DNA from: UBA11606 sp049437325
Lineage (GTDB): Bacteria > Actinomycetota > Acidimicrobiia > Acidimicrobiales > Aldehydirespiratoraceae
DNA: 64,000 nt
NCBI GenBank assembly: GCA_049437325.1
Contig: JBMTIM010000009.1
Location: 4,573 to 68,572 of the forward strand
Direction: 5' to 3'
The notes beneath the pieces are model-generated. The model worked only from the letters and a program-made list of their open reading frames with translations, searched no databases and was not told where the DNA came from. A program made the position numbers and the translations under genes. This document shows, in pieces, positions 32,621 to 40,317 of this stretch. How positions within the stretch are numbered: position 1 is the stretch's first letter; every line of letters starts with the position of its first letter.

Positions 32621-33325
32621 TCACACCTCGACAAACCGCCGTAGAGCTCGGCGATATCCGATGTGGCGTCCGTTTTCGACAATGCCGTAACCGCAGGGAA
32701 CGAAGCCCTGCGCGACCGACAATTCGTCGAACGGCATCGTCAGCGCCGCCCTGTCGACGAAGAACGCATTGATACCGAGTGAATCGCACCCCACCAGCGC
32801 CAGGTTCCGTCGATCTGCCGCAGCGGCGAGGGCGGCCAGGCTGGCACCGAAGTAGTCGTTGACCTCCCAGACCAAGGCGGGGTCGTAGGCGACCGTGAGC
32901 CGCGTCGTCGGGCCCAGCGATGCGTTGTACTCCACGACAAGAACGCGTGGAGTCCACTGCTCGTCGAGTGCATCGAGGACCCAGTAGTCGTTCGAATCGA
33001 TGTCGATCGACACCAGGTCGGGGTGCGCTGGAACGTCGTGGTCGGCGAACAGTTCGTTGATGTTGTCGGCGGTGACGACGACCTGCTCGACCCGACTGCC
33101 GGGCGGCTGACCGGCCCCGTCCCACCAGGTGTGGGTCCATCCGTACTCGTCGACGAGGCGCAGTGAGTTGCACTCCGTGGGTCCAATGCCGACGCCGAAC
33201 TCGATGGCATGGCGATTGGTGGTGCCGATCGATTCGAAGAGCGCCTCGAGGATGCCGTCCTCACCGTTCTGCGAGGTCACGCGCCGCTCGTGAACGTGGA
33301 GTTGGGCTGATGACGGTTCGGTCAC
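32621..33325 (-). CDS. methyltransferase-like protein of unknown function
   Basis: A 234-residue protein with a Rossmann-like pattern. SQNGEDGILEALFESIG, then AIEFGVGIG (motif I-like Gly-rich loop after an acidic residue), a Trp-rich segment, and DLVSIDIDSNDYW as a later acidic strand. This resembles FkbM-like SAM-dependent methyltransferases seen in glycan clusters, but I cannot name a substrate and some key positions are uncertain. GTG 33325 lies 8 bases after TACGGT on the minus strand. The gene diverges from tgt and converges on the ASST-like gene, and it interrupts the queA-tgt neighbourhood. Confidence 0.6.
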   Translation of the reverse strand: MTEPSSAQLHVHERRVTSQNGEDGILEALFESIGTTNRHAIEFGVGIGPTECNSLRLVDEYGWTHTWWDGAGQPPGSRVEQVVVTADNINELFADHDVPAHPDLVSIDIDSNDYWVLDALDEQWTPRVLVVEYNASLGPTTRLTVAYDPALVWEVNDYFGASLAALAAAADRRNLALVGCDSLGINAFFVDRAALTMPFDELSVAQGFVPCGYGIVENGRHIGYRRALRRFVEV

Positions 33326-33339
33326 AAACGCCGACCGTA
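33326..33339 (-). promoter_or_regulatory. -10-like hexamer for the methyltransferase-like gene
   Basis: On the minus strand TACGGT (33339-33334) is followed by 8 bases and GTG 33325. The divergent tgt hexamer begins 13 bases away. Confidence 0.45.
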
Positions 33340-33352
33340 CCCAGGGAGGCCC

Positions 33353-33366
33353 TAGCCTCGGGCATC
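33353..33366 (+). promoter_or_regulatory. -10-like hexamer deciding the tgt start
   Basis: TAGCCT at 33353-33358 is followed by 8 bases and GTG 33367. A longer in-frame reading from 33163 would run through the divergent gene and its promoter. Confidence 0.5.
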
Positions 33367-34482
33367 GTGCGTGCGTCCTTCACCGAGACCGCTCGAGACG
33401 GCGACGCCCGTTGTGGGGTTGTCACCACTGCCCGCGGTGCGTTCACGACACCTCGGTTCATGCCGGTCGGTACTCGAGGCGCCATCGTTCACCTCGCAGC
33501 CGACGACGTCGAAGCGCTCGGTGCGCAGGTCATCCTTGCGAACACCTACCACCTGATGCTGCGCCCAGGTGCCGATGTGGTGGCAGAGCTCGGCGGCATC
33601 CATGGGATGGCCGACTGGTCGGGGCACGTTCTCACCGACTCGGGCGGCTATCAGATCTTCTCGCTCGGGCCCGAGCTGAGCGATGAAGGCGCCCGCTTCA
33701 CATCGATCTATGACGGCTCGATGCATCTCCTGTCGCCCGAGAAGGCGGTAGACGTGCAGGCCAAGATTGGCGCCGACATTCAGATGGTGCTCGACGTGTG
33801 TCCGTCGTCGGTCGCAGACCTCGACATCGTTCGTGCCGCCGTCGAGCGAACCGGCCAGTGGGCCGAGCGAGGGCGCTCGGCGTTTCTCGACCACCCCGAT
33901 GCCAAGGATCGGCAGTGCCAGTTCGGCATCGTGCAGGGTGGCACCGACGAGCGACTTCGGGAGCAGTCGACCCGACAGATCCTCGACATCGACTTCGACG
34001 GCTACGCCGTCGGCGGTCTCAGTGTCGGTGAAGACCGCGAGCAGATGTTGTTCGGACTCGACGCCTGCATGAGTCTTCTGCCCCGGGACCGACCGCGCTA
34101 CTTCATGGGCCTCGGTGACCCGATCGGGATTGTGGAATCGGTCGCTCGCGGGGTCGACATGTTCGACTGCGTGCTCCCGACCAGGTTGGCTCGCCACGGT
34201 ACGGTTCTCTCCGACGCAGGCCGCTACAACCTCACCCGCGCCGAGTTCGCAACCAGTCGTGAACCGCTCGATCCTGACTGGCCTGAAAGCCCGGCTGCCC
34301 GCTATTCGCGGGGCTACTTGCGCCATCTGTTGCAGACGAAAGAACCGACAGCCCCTCGGATCATCACCCTGCACAACGTCGCCTGGATGTTGCGATTCAT
34401 GGATCGGATGGCCGACTCGATCCGTTCGGGAACCTTCGCCGACTTTCGCGCAGGCGTTCATGAGGTCTGGTTGGGCCGATAG
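33367..34482 (+). CDS. tgt: tRNA-guanine transglycosylase lacking the zinc cysteines
   Basis: A 371-residue TIM-barrel enzyme that swaps guanine-34 for preQ1 in tRNAs with GUN anticodons. Asp91 (LTDSGGYQ) and Asp267 (MFDCVLPTRLARHGT) occupy the two catalytic positions, and substrate segments FGIVQGG, GGLSVGE and YLRHL are intact. The zinc motif is abnormal: where CDCYTC precedes (N)Y(S/T)RAYLRHL, this protein reads W305-P-E307-S-P-A310, so all three Cys ligands are missing and only His336 (LHN) remains. The frame and codon use are normal, so this looks like an evolved zinc-free variant. The other queuosine gene here is queA at 30340. Its TAG stop begins the yajC hexamer. Confidence 0.9.
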   Translation: MRASFTETARDGDARCGVVTTARGAFTTPRFMPVGTRGAIVHLAADDVEALGAQVILANTYHLMLRPGADVVAELGGIHGMADWSGHVLTDSGGYQIFSLGPELSDEGARFTSIYDGSMHLLSPEKAVDVQAKIGADIQMVLDVCPSSVADLDIVRAAVERTGQWAERGRSAFLDHPDAKDRQCQFGIVQGGTDERLREQSTRQILDIDFDGYAVGGLSVGEDREQMLFGLDACMSLLPRDRPRYFMGLGDPIGIVESVARGVDMFDCVLPTRLARHGTVLSDAGRYNLTRAEFATSREPLDPDWPESPAARYSRGYLRHLLQTKEPTAPRIITLHNVAWMLRFMDRMADSIRSGTFADFRAGVHEVWLGR

Positions 34483-34494
34483 CCTCCCGAAGTC
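34480..34494 (+). promoter_or_regulatory. -10-like hexamer before yajC, overlapping the tgt stop codon
   Basis: TAGCCT at 34480-34485 begins with the TAG stop of tgt and stands 9 bases before ATG 34495. Confidence 0.4.
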
Positions 34495-34812
34495 ATGGGA
34501 AGCATTCTCTTTCTCGGCGTCCTCCTCGGTTTGATGTACGCCGTCATGATCCGTCCGCAGCAAAAGCGCATGCGTGAACACCAATCGCTGATCCGGTCAC
34601 TCGAGGAAGGTGACTTGGTCGTCACTGCGTCCGGTGTCCACGGCGCTGTCGCCGAGGTCGAGGACACGTTCATCTGGCTCGAAGTCGCGCCTGAGGTCGA
34701 ACTGAAGATCGACCGGGCGTCCATCGCCCGTCGGGCCGAGGATCCCGATGCCGACGCCGACGCAGACCTCGTCGATGTCGACGCCGACGCCGACGCCGAC
34801 GCCGACGACTGA
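34495..34812 (+). CDS. yajC: YajC, preprotein translocase accessory subunit
   Basis: A 105-residue protein with one N-terminal membrane helix (about 2-18) followed by MIRPQQKRMREHQSLI and the LVVTASGVHGAVAEVED domain typical of YajC. YajC binds SecDF in the cytoplasmic membrane. The last ~25 residues are almost only Asp and Ala (DADADADLVDVDADADADADD), an acidic tail not found in most family members. It is followed 15 bases later by secD. Confidence 0.92.
   Translation: MGSILFLGVLLGLMYAVMIRPQQKRMREHQSLIRSLEEGDLVVTASGVHGAVAEVEDTFIWLEVAPEVELKIDRASIARRAEDPDADADADLVDVDADADADADD
34747..34811 (+). repeat. GCC-GAC hexanucleotide repeat encoding the YajC acidic tail
   Basis: Imperfect tandem copies of the 6-base unit GCCGAC fill the 3' end of yajC in two blocks (about 34749-34765 and 34780-34808). 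The unit encodes Ala-Asp, so copy-number slippage would lengthen or shorten the tail without shifting the frame. Confidence 0.75.
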
Positions 34813-34826
34813 ACGGCCTGTCCCCG

Positions 34827-36341
34827 GTGCGTCAACAGGTTGTCTACGCCGTCGGCATCGCTGCCATTGCGATTGCCGGCATTGCGTACACGCTGGCGTC
34901 GGGGAACGAACCACTGCTGGGCCTCGATCTCCAGGGTGGGGCGTCCGTGGTGCTCGAGCCCGAGCCGCTGCCTGACGGCCGAGAGATCACCGACGAGTTG
35001 CTCGACCAGGCGGTCGACATCATTCGCAATCGAGTCGATGGCCTCGGTGTGCGCGAGCCCGAGGTGACTCGGCAGGGACAGACGATTCTCGTGCAGATCC
35101 CTGGTGTGGACGATCAGCAGCGCGCCATCGAGTTGGTCGGCCAGACCGCCGAGCTGCGGTTCCGGCCGGTCCTCGCACAGGCAACCCAACAAGACGAGAT
35201 CGAGTACAACACCGCAGCCGCCGTACTCGACAGTGACGAGGGCGACGCGGCGGTTCGTGCGCAGGCGCAAGCCGTTGTCGACCGGTGGGCGCTCACCCCC
35301 GGGGCCTCCGCCGACGAGCCGTCGGTGCTGCTCCAAAAAGACAGCGATGCGTTCACCAACCGCTTCCGCCTCGGTCCGGTCCCGCTCGTGATCGACCAGG
35401 GGAGTGTGCCGGGTCAGCGCCTCACCGGCGAGACACTCGAATCCGCAGCTGCACGGTTCACGGTCCAGGGCTGGTACGTCGCCCCCACGTTCAAAGCCGG
35501 CTCTCCCGGTATCGACGACTTCAACGCGCTGGCTCGCGAATGCAACGCCGGCTTTGCGTCGTGCCCCGGCCTGCGCATCGCAATCGAGATCGACGGCCGG
35601 ATCGAGAGCGCTCCGACCGTGGGTGTTGCGCAGTTCGAGCGCGACCAGATCCAGATCACTGGTGCCTTCACCGAAGAAGAGGCGAAAGACCTTGCCCTTG
35701 CGCTGAACTTCGGCGCCCTTCCCCTCGAACTGACGCCACAGGAGAGTCGCATCGTCAGTTCGACGCTCGGCGAAGATGCGCTCGATGCCGGTCTGGTCGC
35801 CGGACTCATCGGCGTCGTCCTCGTCTCGATCTATCTCGTTGCCTACTACCGGTACCTCGGAATCGTGGCGATCCTCAGCCTCGTCATCTCCGGTGCACTG
35901 CTGTGGACGATCGTCGCGTGGCTGGGCGAATCTCAGGGTCTTGCGCTCACCCTCGCAGGCGTCACCGGTCTGATCGTGTCGATCGGTGTGTCCGTCGATT
36001 CCAATGTGGTGTATTTCGAACACCTGAAGGAAGACGTCAAGGGAGGTCGAACACTGCGATCGGCGGTCGAGCGGGCATTCCCGGTCGCCTACTCCACGAT
36101 CGTCAAAGCCGATGTTGCGAGCCTCATCGCTGCTGTCGTTCTGTACTGGTTGACCGTCGGGCAGGTTCGAGGCTTTGCATTGTTCCTCGGTCTGGCGACC
36201 GTGCTCGACCTGATTGCAACGTACTTCTTCATGGGGCCGGCGATTCGAATCATGGCGGTTCGCCAGTCGACCTTTGCGACCAAGCCCTCGCGCTTCGGTA
36301 TCCCCCGCGCCATGGTCACACCTGAGGGAGGTGCATCGTGA
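34827..36341 (+). CDS. secD: protein translocase subunit SecD
   Basis: A 504-residue RND-type membrane protein that uses the proton gradient to help SecYEG substrates leave the channel. It has an N-terminal helix, LLGLDLQGGASVVLEPE (the D1/P1 start), a large extracytoplasmic region (about 45-320), then helices with GVTGLIVSIGVSVDSNVVYFEHLKED (the D/N motif of helix 4) and TIVKADVASLIAAVVLY. The length is usual for an actinobacterial SecD. The GTG start is followed by the secF start in its stop (GTGA). Confidence 0.95.
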   Translation: MRQQVVYAVGIAAIAIAGIAYTLASGNEPLLGLDLQGGASVVLEPEPLPDGREITDELLDQAVDIIRNRVDGLGVREPEVTRQGQTILVQIPGVDDQQRAIELVGQTAELRFRPVLAQATQQDEIEYNTAAAVLDSDEGDAAVRAQAQAVVDRWALTPGASADEPSVLLQKDSDAFTNRFRLGPVPLVIDQGSVPGQRLTGETLESAAARFTVQGWYVAPTFKAGSPGIDDFNALARECNAGFASCPGLRIAIEIDGRIESAPTVGVAQFERDQIQITGAFTEEEAKDLALALNFGALPLELTPQESRIVSSTLGEDALDAGLVAGLIGVVLVSIYLVAYYRYLGIVAILSLVISGALLWTIVAWLGESQGLALTLAGVTGLIVSIGVSVDSNVVYFEHLKEDVKGGRTLRSAVERAFPVAYSTIVKADVASLIAAVVLYWLTVGQVRGFALFLGLATVLDLIATYFFMGPAIRIMAVRQSTFATKPSRFGIPRAMVTPEGGAS

Positions 36342-37474
36342 ACCTCGTGCGCATGCTCTACCGAGGTGAGCACGCCTTCGACTTCCCTGCCATGTGGAAG
36401 AAAGGTCTTGCGGTCTCGGGTGCGCTCGTGGCCATCAGTCTTGTGGCCCTCGGTGTCGGAGGTCTCAATCTCGGAATCGAGTTCGAGGGTGGCACGTCGT
36501 GGGAGGTCGAGGCGCCGGGTGCATCGGTCGCCGATGCCCGCGCTGCCCTCACCGGCACGGGGGCCGAGTCGGGCAAGATCCAGACGGTCGGAACCGACTC
36601 CATTCGAGTACGGGCCGATACCGACCAAGCGGCCGACGTCGTCGAGATCAGCGCTCGACTCGCCGAGTTCGCCGGCGTCGACCCCAACGACGTCAGCGTC
36701 ACCTCCGTCGGTCCTTCCTGGGGCGATCAGATCACGGGCAAGGCCCGCAATGCGCTCCTCTGGTTCTTCGCCATCGTTGCGGTCTACATCGCCATTCGGC
36801 TCGAGTGGAAGATGGCCGCCGGGGCCCTGGTCGCCGTGGCCCACGACATCGTGATCTCGGTCGGTGTCTACGCCGTGTTCCGATTCGAGGTCACGCCTGC
36901 GACGGTGATCGCCTTCCTGACCATCATGGGGTACTCGCTCTACGACACCATCGTCGTGTACGACAAGGTGCGCGAGGTTGGCGGGCGACTCACCGTCACC
37001 GGCCGTTACACCTACACCGAGATGATGAATCTGGCGCTGAATCAGGTGCTCATGCGCTCGATCAACACGTCGATCACCTCGGTTCTTCCAGTCCTCTCGA
37101 TGCTCGTGATCGGTTCGTTCTTCCTCGGTGCGCTCACCCTGCAGGAGTTCGCGATCGCGTTGCTGATCGGGATCGTCGTCGGCACGTACTCCTCGATCTT
37201 CGTGGCCTCGGCCCTGGTTGCCTGGATGAAGGAACGTGAAGAAGAACATCGTCTTGTCGCCGAAAAGGTTGCTGCAGACAACGACTCCGACGGGGGAACC
37301 CGCCGTGTGCTCGACGACGATGTCGCGCTGGCGGGTATTCCGGCAAAGCGCAGTCCGTCGGCCACTCGGCCTGCTCGGGGCCAGGCAGCACAGCGCAGCG
37401 ATCGCGCCAACCGCACCCAACAGTCTGCGCGTCCAGGACAGCCTCCCAAGCCGCGAAAGAAGAAGAAGCGGTAG
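36338..37474 (+). CDS. secF: protein translocase subunit SecF
   Basis: A 378-residue partner of SecD with six membrane helices. LGIEFEGGTSWEV starts the extracytoplasmic domain, and AVAHDIVISVGVYAVFRFEVTPATVIAFLTIMGYSLYDTIVVYDKVRE holds the conserved Asp residues of helix 4. After the last helix comes a ~90-residue cytoplasmic tail, increasingly basic and ending in KPRKKKKR. The acidic end of YajC and the basic end of SecF might interact, which is speculation. Confidence 0.95.
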   Translation: MNLVRMLYRGEHAFDFPAMWKKGLAVSGALVAISLVALGVGGLNLGIEFEGGTSWEVEAPGASVADARAALTGTGAESGKIQTVGTDSIRVRADTDQAADVVEISARLAEFAGVDPNDVSVTSVGPSWGDQITGKARNALLWFFAIVAVYIAIRLEWKMAAGALVAVAHDIVISVGVYAVFRFEVTPATVIAFLTIMGYSLYDTIVVYDKVREVGGRLTVTGRYTYTEMMNLALNQVLMRSINTSITSVLPVLSMLVIGSFFLGALTLQEFAIALLIGIVVGTYSSIFVASALVAWMKEREEEHRLVAEKVAADNDSDGGTRRVLDDDVALAGIPAKRSPSATRPARGQAAQRSDRANRTQQSARPGQPPKPRKKKKR

Positions 37475-37480
37475 AACCGG

Positions 37481-37492
37481 TACCGTTGCGCG
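37481..37492 (+). promoter_or_regulatory. -10-like hexamer before apt
   Basis: TACCGT at 37481-37486 in CCGGTACCGT is followed by 6 bases and ATG 37493, 7 bases after the secF stop ends. Confidence 0.5.
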
Positions 37493-38026
37493 ATGGTCGA
37501 CTTCACGGCGTTGATCCGGGATGTGCACGACTTTCCCGAACCCGGGATCGTCTTCAAGGACATCATGCCGTTGCTCGCAGACGCCGAGCATCTTCGATCG
37601 GTCGTTGCGGCCCTGGCCGATCCGTGGCGGGATGCTTCCCTCACTGCGGTGGTGGGTATCGAGGCGCGCGGGTTCCTGCTCGGTACGCCGGTCGCGATGG
37701 CGCTGGGGGTCGGTTTCGTCGCCGTCCGCAAGGCGGGGAAGCTGCCCGGTCCGACCGTGCAGGAGACGTACGGGCTCGAATACGGCACCGACACCATCGA
37801 AATCCACGCAGACGCTGTCTCACCGGGCGACCATGTGCTTGTGCTCGACGATGTGCTTGCCACCGGAGGAACGGCCGCGGCCGCCGCTGCGCTGCTGCAG
37901 CGCCTCGGTGCGTCGGTCGCAGGCTTCAGCTTTCTTCTCGAACTCGGTTTCCTCGACGGTCGGGCGCGGCTCGGTGACACCCGCATCGAGCGGCTCATGC
38001 GCGTCGACGATGAGGCGGGAGACTGA
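37493..38026 (+). CDS. apt: adenine phosphoribosyltransferase
   Basis: A 177-residue purine-salvage enzyme turning adenine and PRPP into AMP. IRDVHDFPEPGIVFKDIMPLL, GIEARGFLLG and the PRPP-binding VLVLDDVLATGGTAAAA are the family signatures. The length is normal. It lies between secF and relA, as in many actinobacteria, and the relA ATG comes 2 bases after its stop. Confidence 0.95.
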   Translation: MVDFTALIRDVHDFPEPGIVFKDIMPLLADAEHLRSVVAALADPWRDASLTAVVGIEARGFLLGTPVAMALGVGFVAVRKAGKLPGPTVQETYGLEYGTDTIEIHADAVSPGDHVLVLDDVLATGGTAAAAAALLQRLGASVAGFSFLLELGFLDGRARLGDTRIERLMRVDDEAGD

Positions 38027-38028
38027 GC

Positions 38029-40272
38029 ATGGCCACCGTCACCCGGGTGCTTCCCTGGCGTCGAGCGGCCAATCGGTCGGCATCGGCTGAGATCGCCGAA
38101 CTCCTCGCCGAGTTCACCAGACACCACCCGAAGGACAGCACCGAGCTCATCGAACGGGCGTTCACGATTGCCGACGGAGCCCATGCGGGTCAGCGACGGA
38201 AGTCCGGTGAGCCATACATCCGTCATCCAGTCGCTGTTGCGACCGTTGTCGCCCAGCAGGGCCTCGACGACGTCACCATTGCCGCTGCGTTGCTGCACGA
38301 CGCGGTCGAGGACACCTCGGTTGGTCTGGAAGATCTCGAACGGGAGTTCGACGCAGAACTCGCAATGATCGTCGACGGCGTCACGAAGCTCGACCGCGTG
38401 CGCTACGACTCCAAGGAGGAACAACAGGCCGCCACGATGCGAAAGATGATCGTGGCGATTGCGCAGGACCTTCGGGTCCTGATCATCAAGCTCTCCGACC
38501 GGCTCCACAATCTGCAAACGATCGCAGCGATGCCGGCGTTCAAGCAGGAACGAAGCGCTCGCGAGACCCTCGACGTCTACGCTCCGCTGGCCCATCGCCT
38601 CGGAATGCAAGACATGAAAATGCAACTCGAGGATCTTTCGTTCGCAGCGCTGCACCCTCGTCGCTATGCCGAGATCGATCAGATGGTCCAACAGCGAGCT
38701 CCGGAGCGCGACATCTATCTCGCCCAGGTTCTGGGCGACGTGCAGGCCCGGCTCGCCGAACTCGGGATTCGAGCGGAGGTTGTGGGCAGGCCCAAACACC
38801 TCTGGTCCATCTACGAGAAGATGGTCGTCAAGGGGCGGAGTTTCGACGAGATCTTCGACCTGATCGCCATCCGTGTCATCTGCGACTCGGTCCGTGACTG
38901 CTACGGCGCACTTGGTTCGATCCACGCCACATGGCGACCGGTCCAGGGCCGCTTCAAGGATTACATCGCGATGCCCAAGTTCAACCTCTACCAGTCGTTG
39001 CACACGACGGTGGTTGGGCCGCAAGGAAAGTCGCTCGAGGTGCAGCTCCGTACGAGAGAGATGCACGCCCGCGCCGAGTTCGGGGTTGCCGCCCATTGGG
39101 ACTACAAGGACGACTCTCCAGGCGGCGATCTCGCCTGGCTGAACCGAATCGTCGAATGGCAGCAGGAGACCGAAGATCCGTCGGAGTTCATGTCGAATCT
39201 GAAGGTCGACCTCGATCAGGACGAAGTCTTCGTGTTCACACCGAAGGGCAGGGTCATCGAGCTGCCGGTTGGAGCGACACCCGTCGACTTTGCCTACACG
39301 ATCCACACCGATGTGGGCCATACCTGTATCGGCTCCAAGGTGAACGACCGGCTGGTGCCGCTCGACACTCGGCTCGAGTCCGGTGACAAGGTCGAGATCC
39401 TCACCTCCAAGGTGGAGGGTGCCGGCCCCAGCAGGGACTGGCTCAAGTTCGTCGCCAGTCGTCGAGCATCGAACAAGATCAAGCAGTGGTACACCAAAGA
39501 GCGTCGTGAGGACGCGATCGAGGAGGGAAGCGAAGACCTCATCCAGGCGCTCCGCCGAGAGGGCCTTCCGGCTCGACGAATCCTGAAGGAAGCGGTGTTC
39601 GCCGACGTGCTTGCGGCGATGAACTATGTCGACGAGGACGCGCTGTTCGCAGCGATCGGCGAAGGGCACGTCGGCGCGTCCACCGTTGCCGAGCGAATCG
39701 GACGTGAGTTGCGGGGCGAGGACGACACGCCGCAACTGGGTGAGCGTTCACGGCTGCCTTCGACAGTGTCGCGCCGAAGCGGAGTCCGAACGCGCGCCAC
39801 GCATCAGGTGGGCGTGCATGTCGAGGGGCTCGACGACATCATGATCCGGCTGTCGAGGTGCTGCTCCCCAGTTCCACCTGACGAAATCATCGGGTTCGTC
39901 ACCCGAGGTCGTGGGGTGTCGATTCATCGCAGCGACTGTCTCAACGGCGCCGAACTCTCCGAGGGGCAACCCGATCGGCTGATCGAGGTCGAGTGGGACG
40001 CCGAGCACCAGGGTCAGTTTCCCACCACGATCGAGGTCAAGGCACTCGACCGCGGCTCCCTCCTCGTCGATGTGGCGAGGGTCCTGGCCGATCACGGCCT
40101 CAACGTCACCGGAGTGTCGACCGAGACCGGCAACGATGCCGTGGCCATCATGCAGTTCGACTTCGAGTTGGCCGACGTCAGCCAGCTCGATTCGGTGCTG
40201 TCCTCGCTCTACAACGTCGAGTCGGTCTACGAGGCCTACCGGCTGCTCCCCGGTGCAACGAATCGCCGCTGA
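38029..40272 (+). CDS. relA: bifunctional (p)ppGpp synthetase/hydrolase RelA/SpoT (Rel)
   Basis: A 747-residue long RSH protein. The HD hydrolase domain is present with H90-D91 in LLHDAVEDT; the synthetase domain (about 230-360) contains RPKHLWSIYEKM, DLIAIRVI and YQSLHTTV; TGS (about 400-460) begins DEVFVFTPKGRVIELP; the Cys-containing region has RLSRCCSPVPPDEIIGF; and an ACT domain ends the protein. With both HD and synthetase motifs intact it should both make and break down (p)ppGpp, the usual state when a single Rel is present. Confidence 0.95.
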   Translation: MATVTRVLPWRRAANRSASAEIAELLAEFTRHHPKDSTELIERAFTIADGAHAGQRRKSGEPYIRHPVAVATVVAQQGLDDVTIAAALLHDAVEDTSVGLEDLEREFDAELAMIVDGVTKLDRVRYDSKEEQQAATMRKMIVAIAQDLRVLIIKLSDRLHNLQTIAAMPAFKQERSARETLDVYAPLAHRLGMQDMKMQLEDLSFAALHPRRYAEIDQMVQQRAPERDIYLAQVLGDVQARLAELGIRAEVVGRPKHLWSIYEKMVVKGRSFDEIFDLIAIRVICDSVRDCYGALGSIHATWRPVQGRFKDYIAMPKFNLYQSLHTTVVGPQGKSLEVQLRTREMHARAEFGVAAHWDYKDDSPGGDLAWLNRIVEWQQETEDPSEFMSNLKVDLDQDEVFVFTPKGRVIELPVGATPVDFAYTIHTDVGHTCIGSKVNDRLVPLDTRLESGDKVEILTSKVEGAGPSRDWLKFVASRRASNKIKQWYTKERREDAIEEGSEDLIQALRREGLPARRILKEAVFADVLAAMNYVDEDALFAAIGEGHVGASTVAERIGRELRGEDDTPQLGERSRLPSTVSRRSGVRTRATHQVGVHVEGLDDIMIRLSRCCSPVPPDEIIGFVTRGRGVSIHRSDCLNGAELSEGQPDRLIEVEWDAEHQGQFPTTIEVKALDRGSLLVDVARVLADHGLNVTGVSTETGNDAVAIMQFDFELADVSQLDSVLSSLYNVESVYEAYRLLPGATNRR

Positions 40273-40303
40273 GGGCACCCGCTGAGCAGCCGCCATGCGC
40301 CGG

Positions 40304-40317
40304 TAACCTGAGCGCTC
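40304..40317 (+). promoter_or_regulatory. -10-like hexamer before hisS
   Basis: TAACCT at 40304-40309 in CCGGTAACCTG is followed by 8 bases and GTG 40318. Confidence 0.55.

Noticed and set aside
34747..34811. CRISPR-like or intergenic tandem repeat
   Set aside because: It is a 6-base coding repeat inside yajC, without spacers.
37042..39735. 897-codon minus-strand frame across secF, apt and relA
   Set aside because: Antisense shadow of three certain genes, rich in Arg and Ser, with no recognisable motif.
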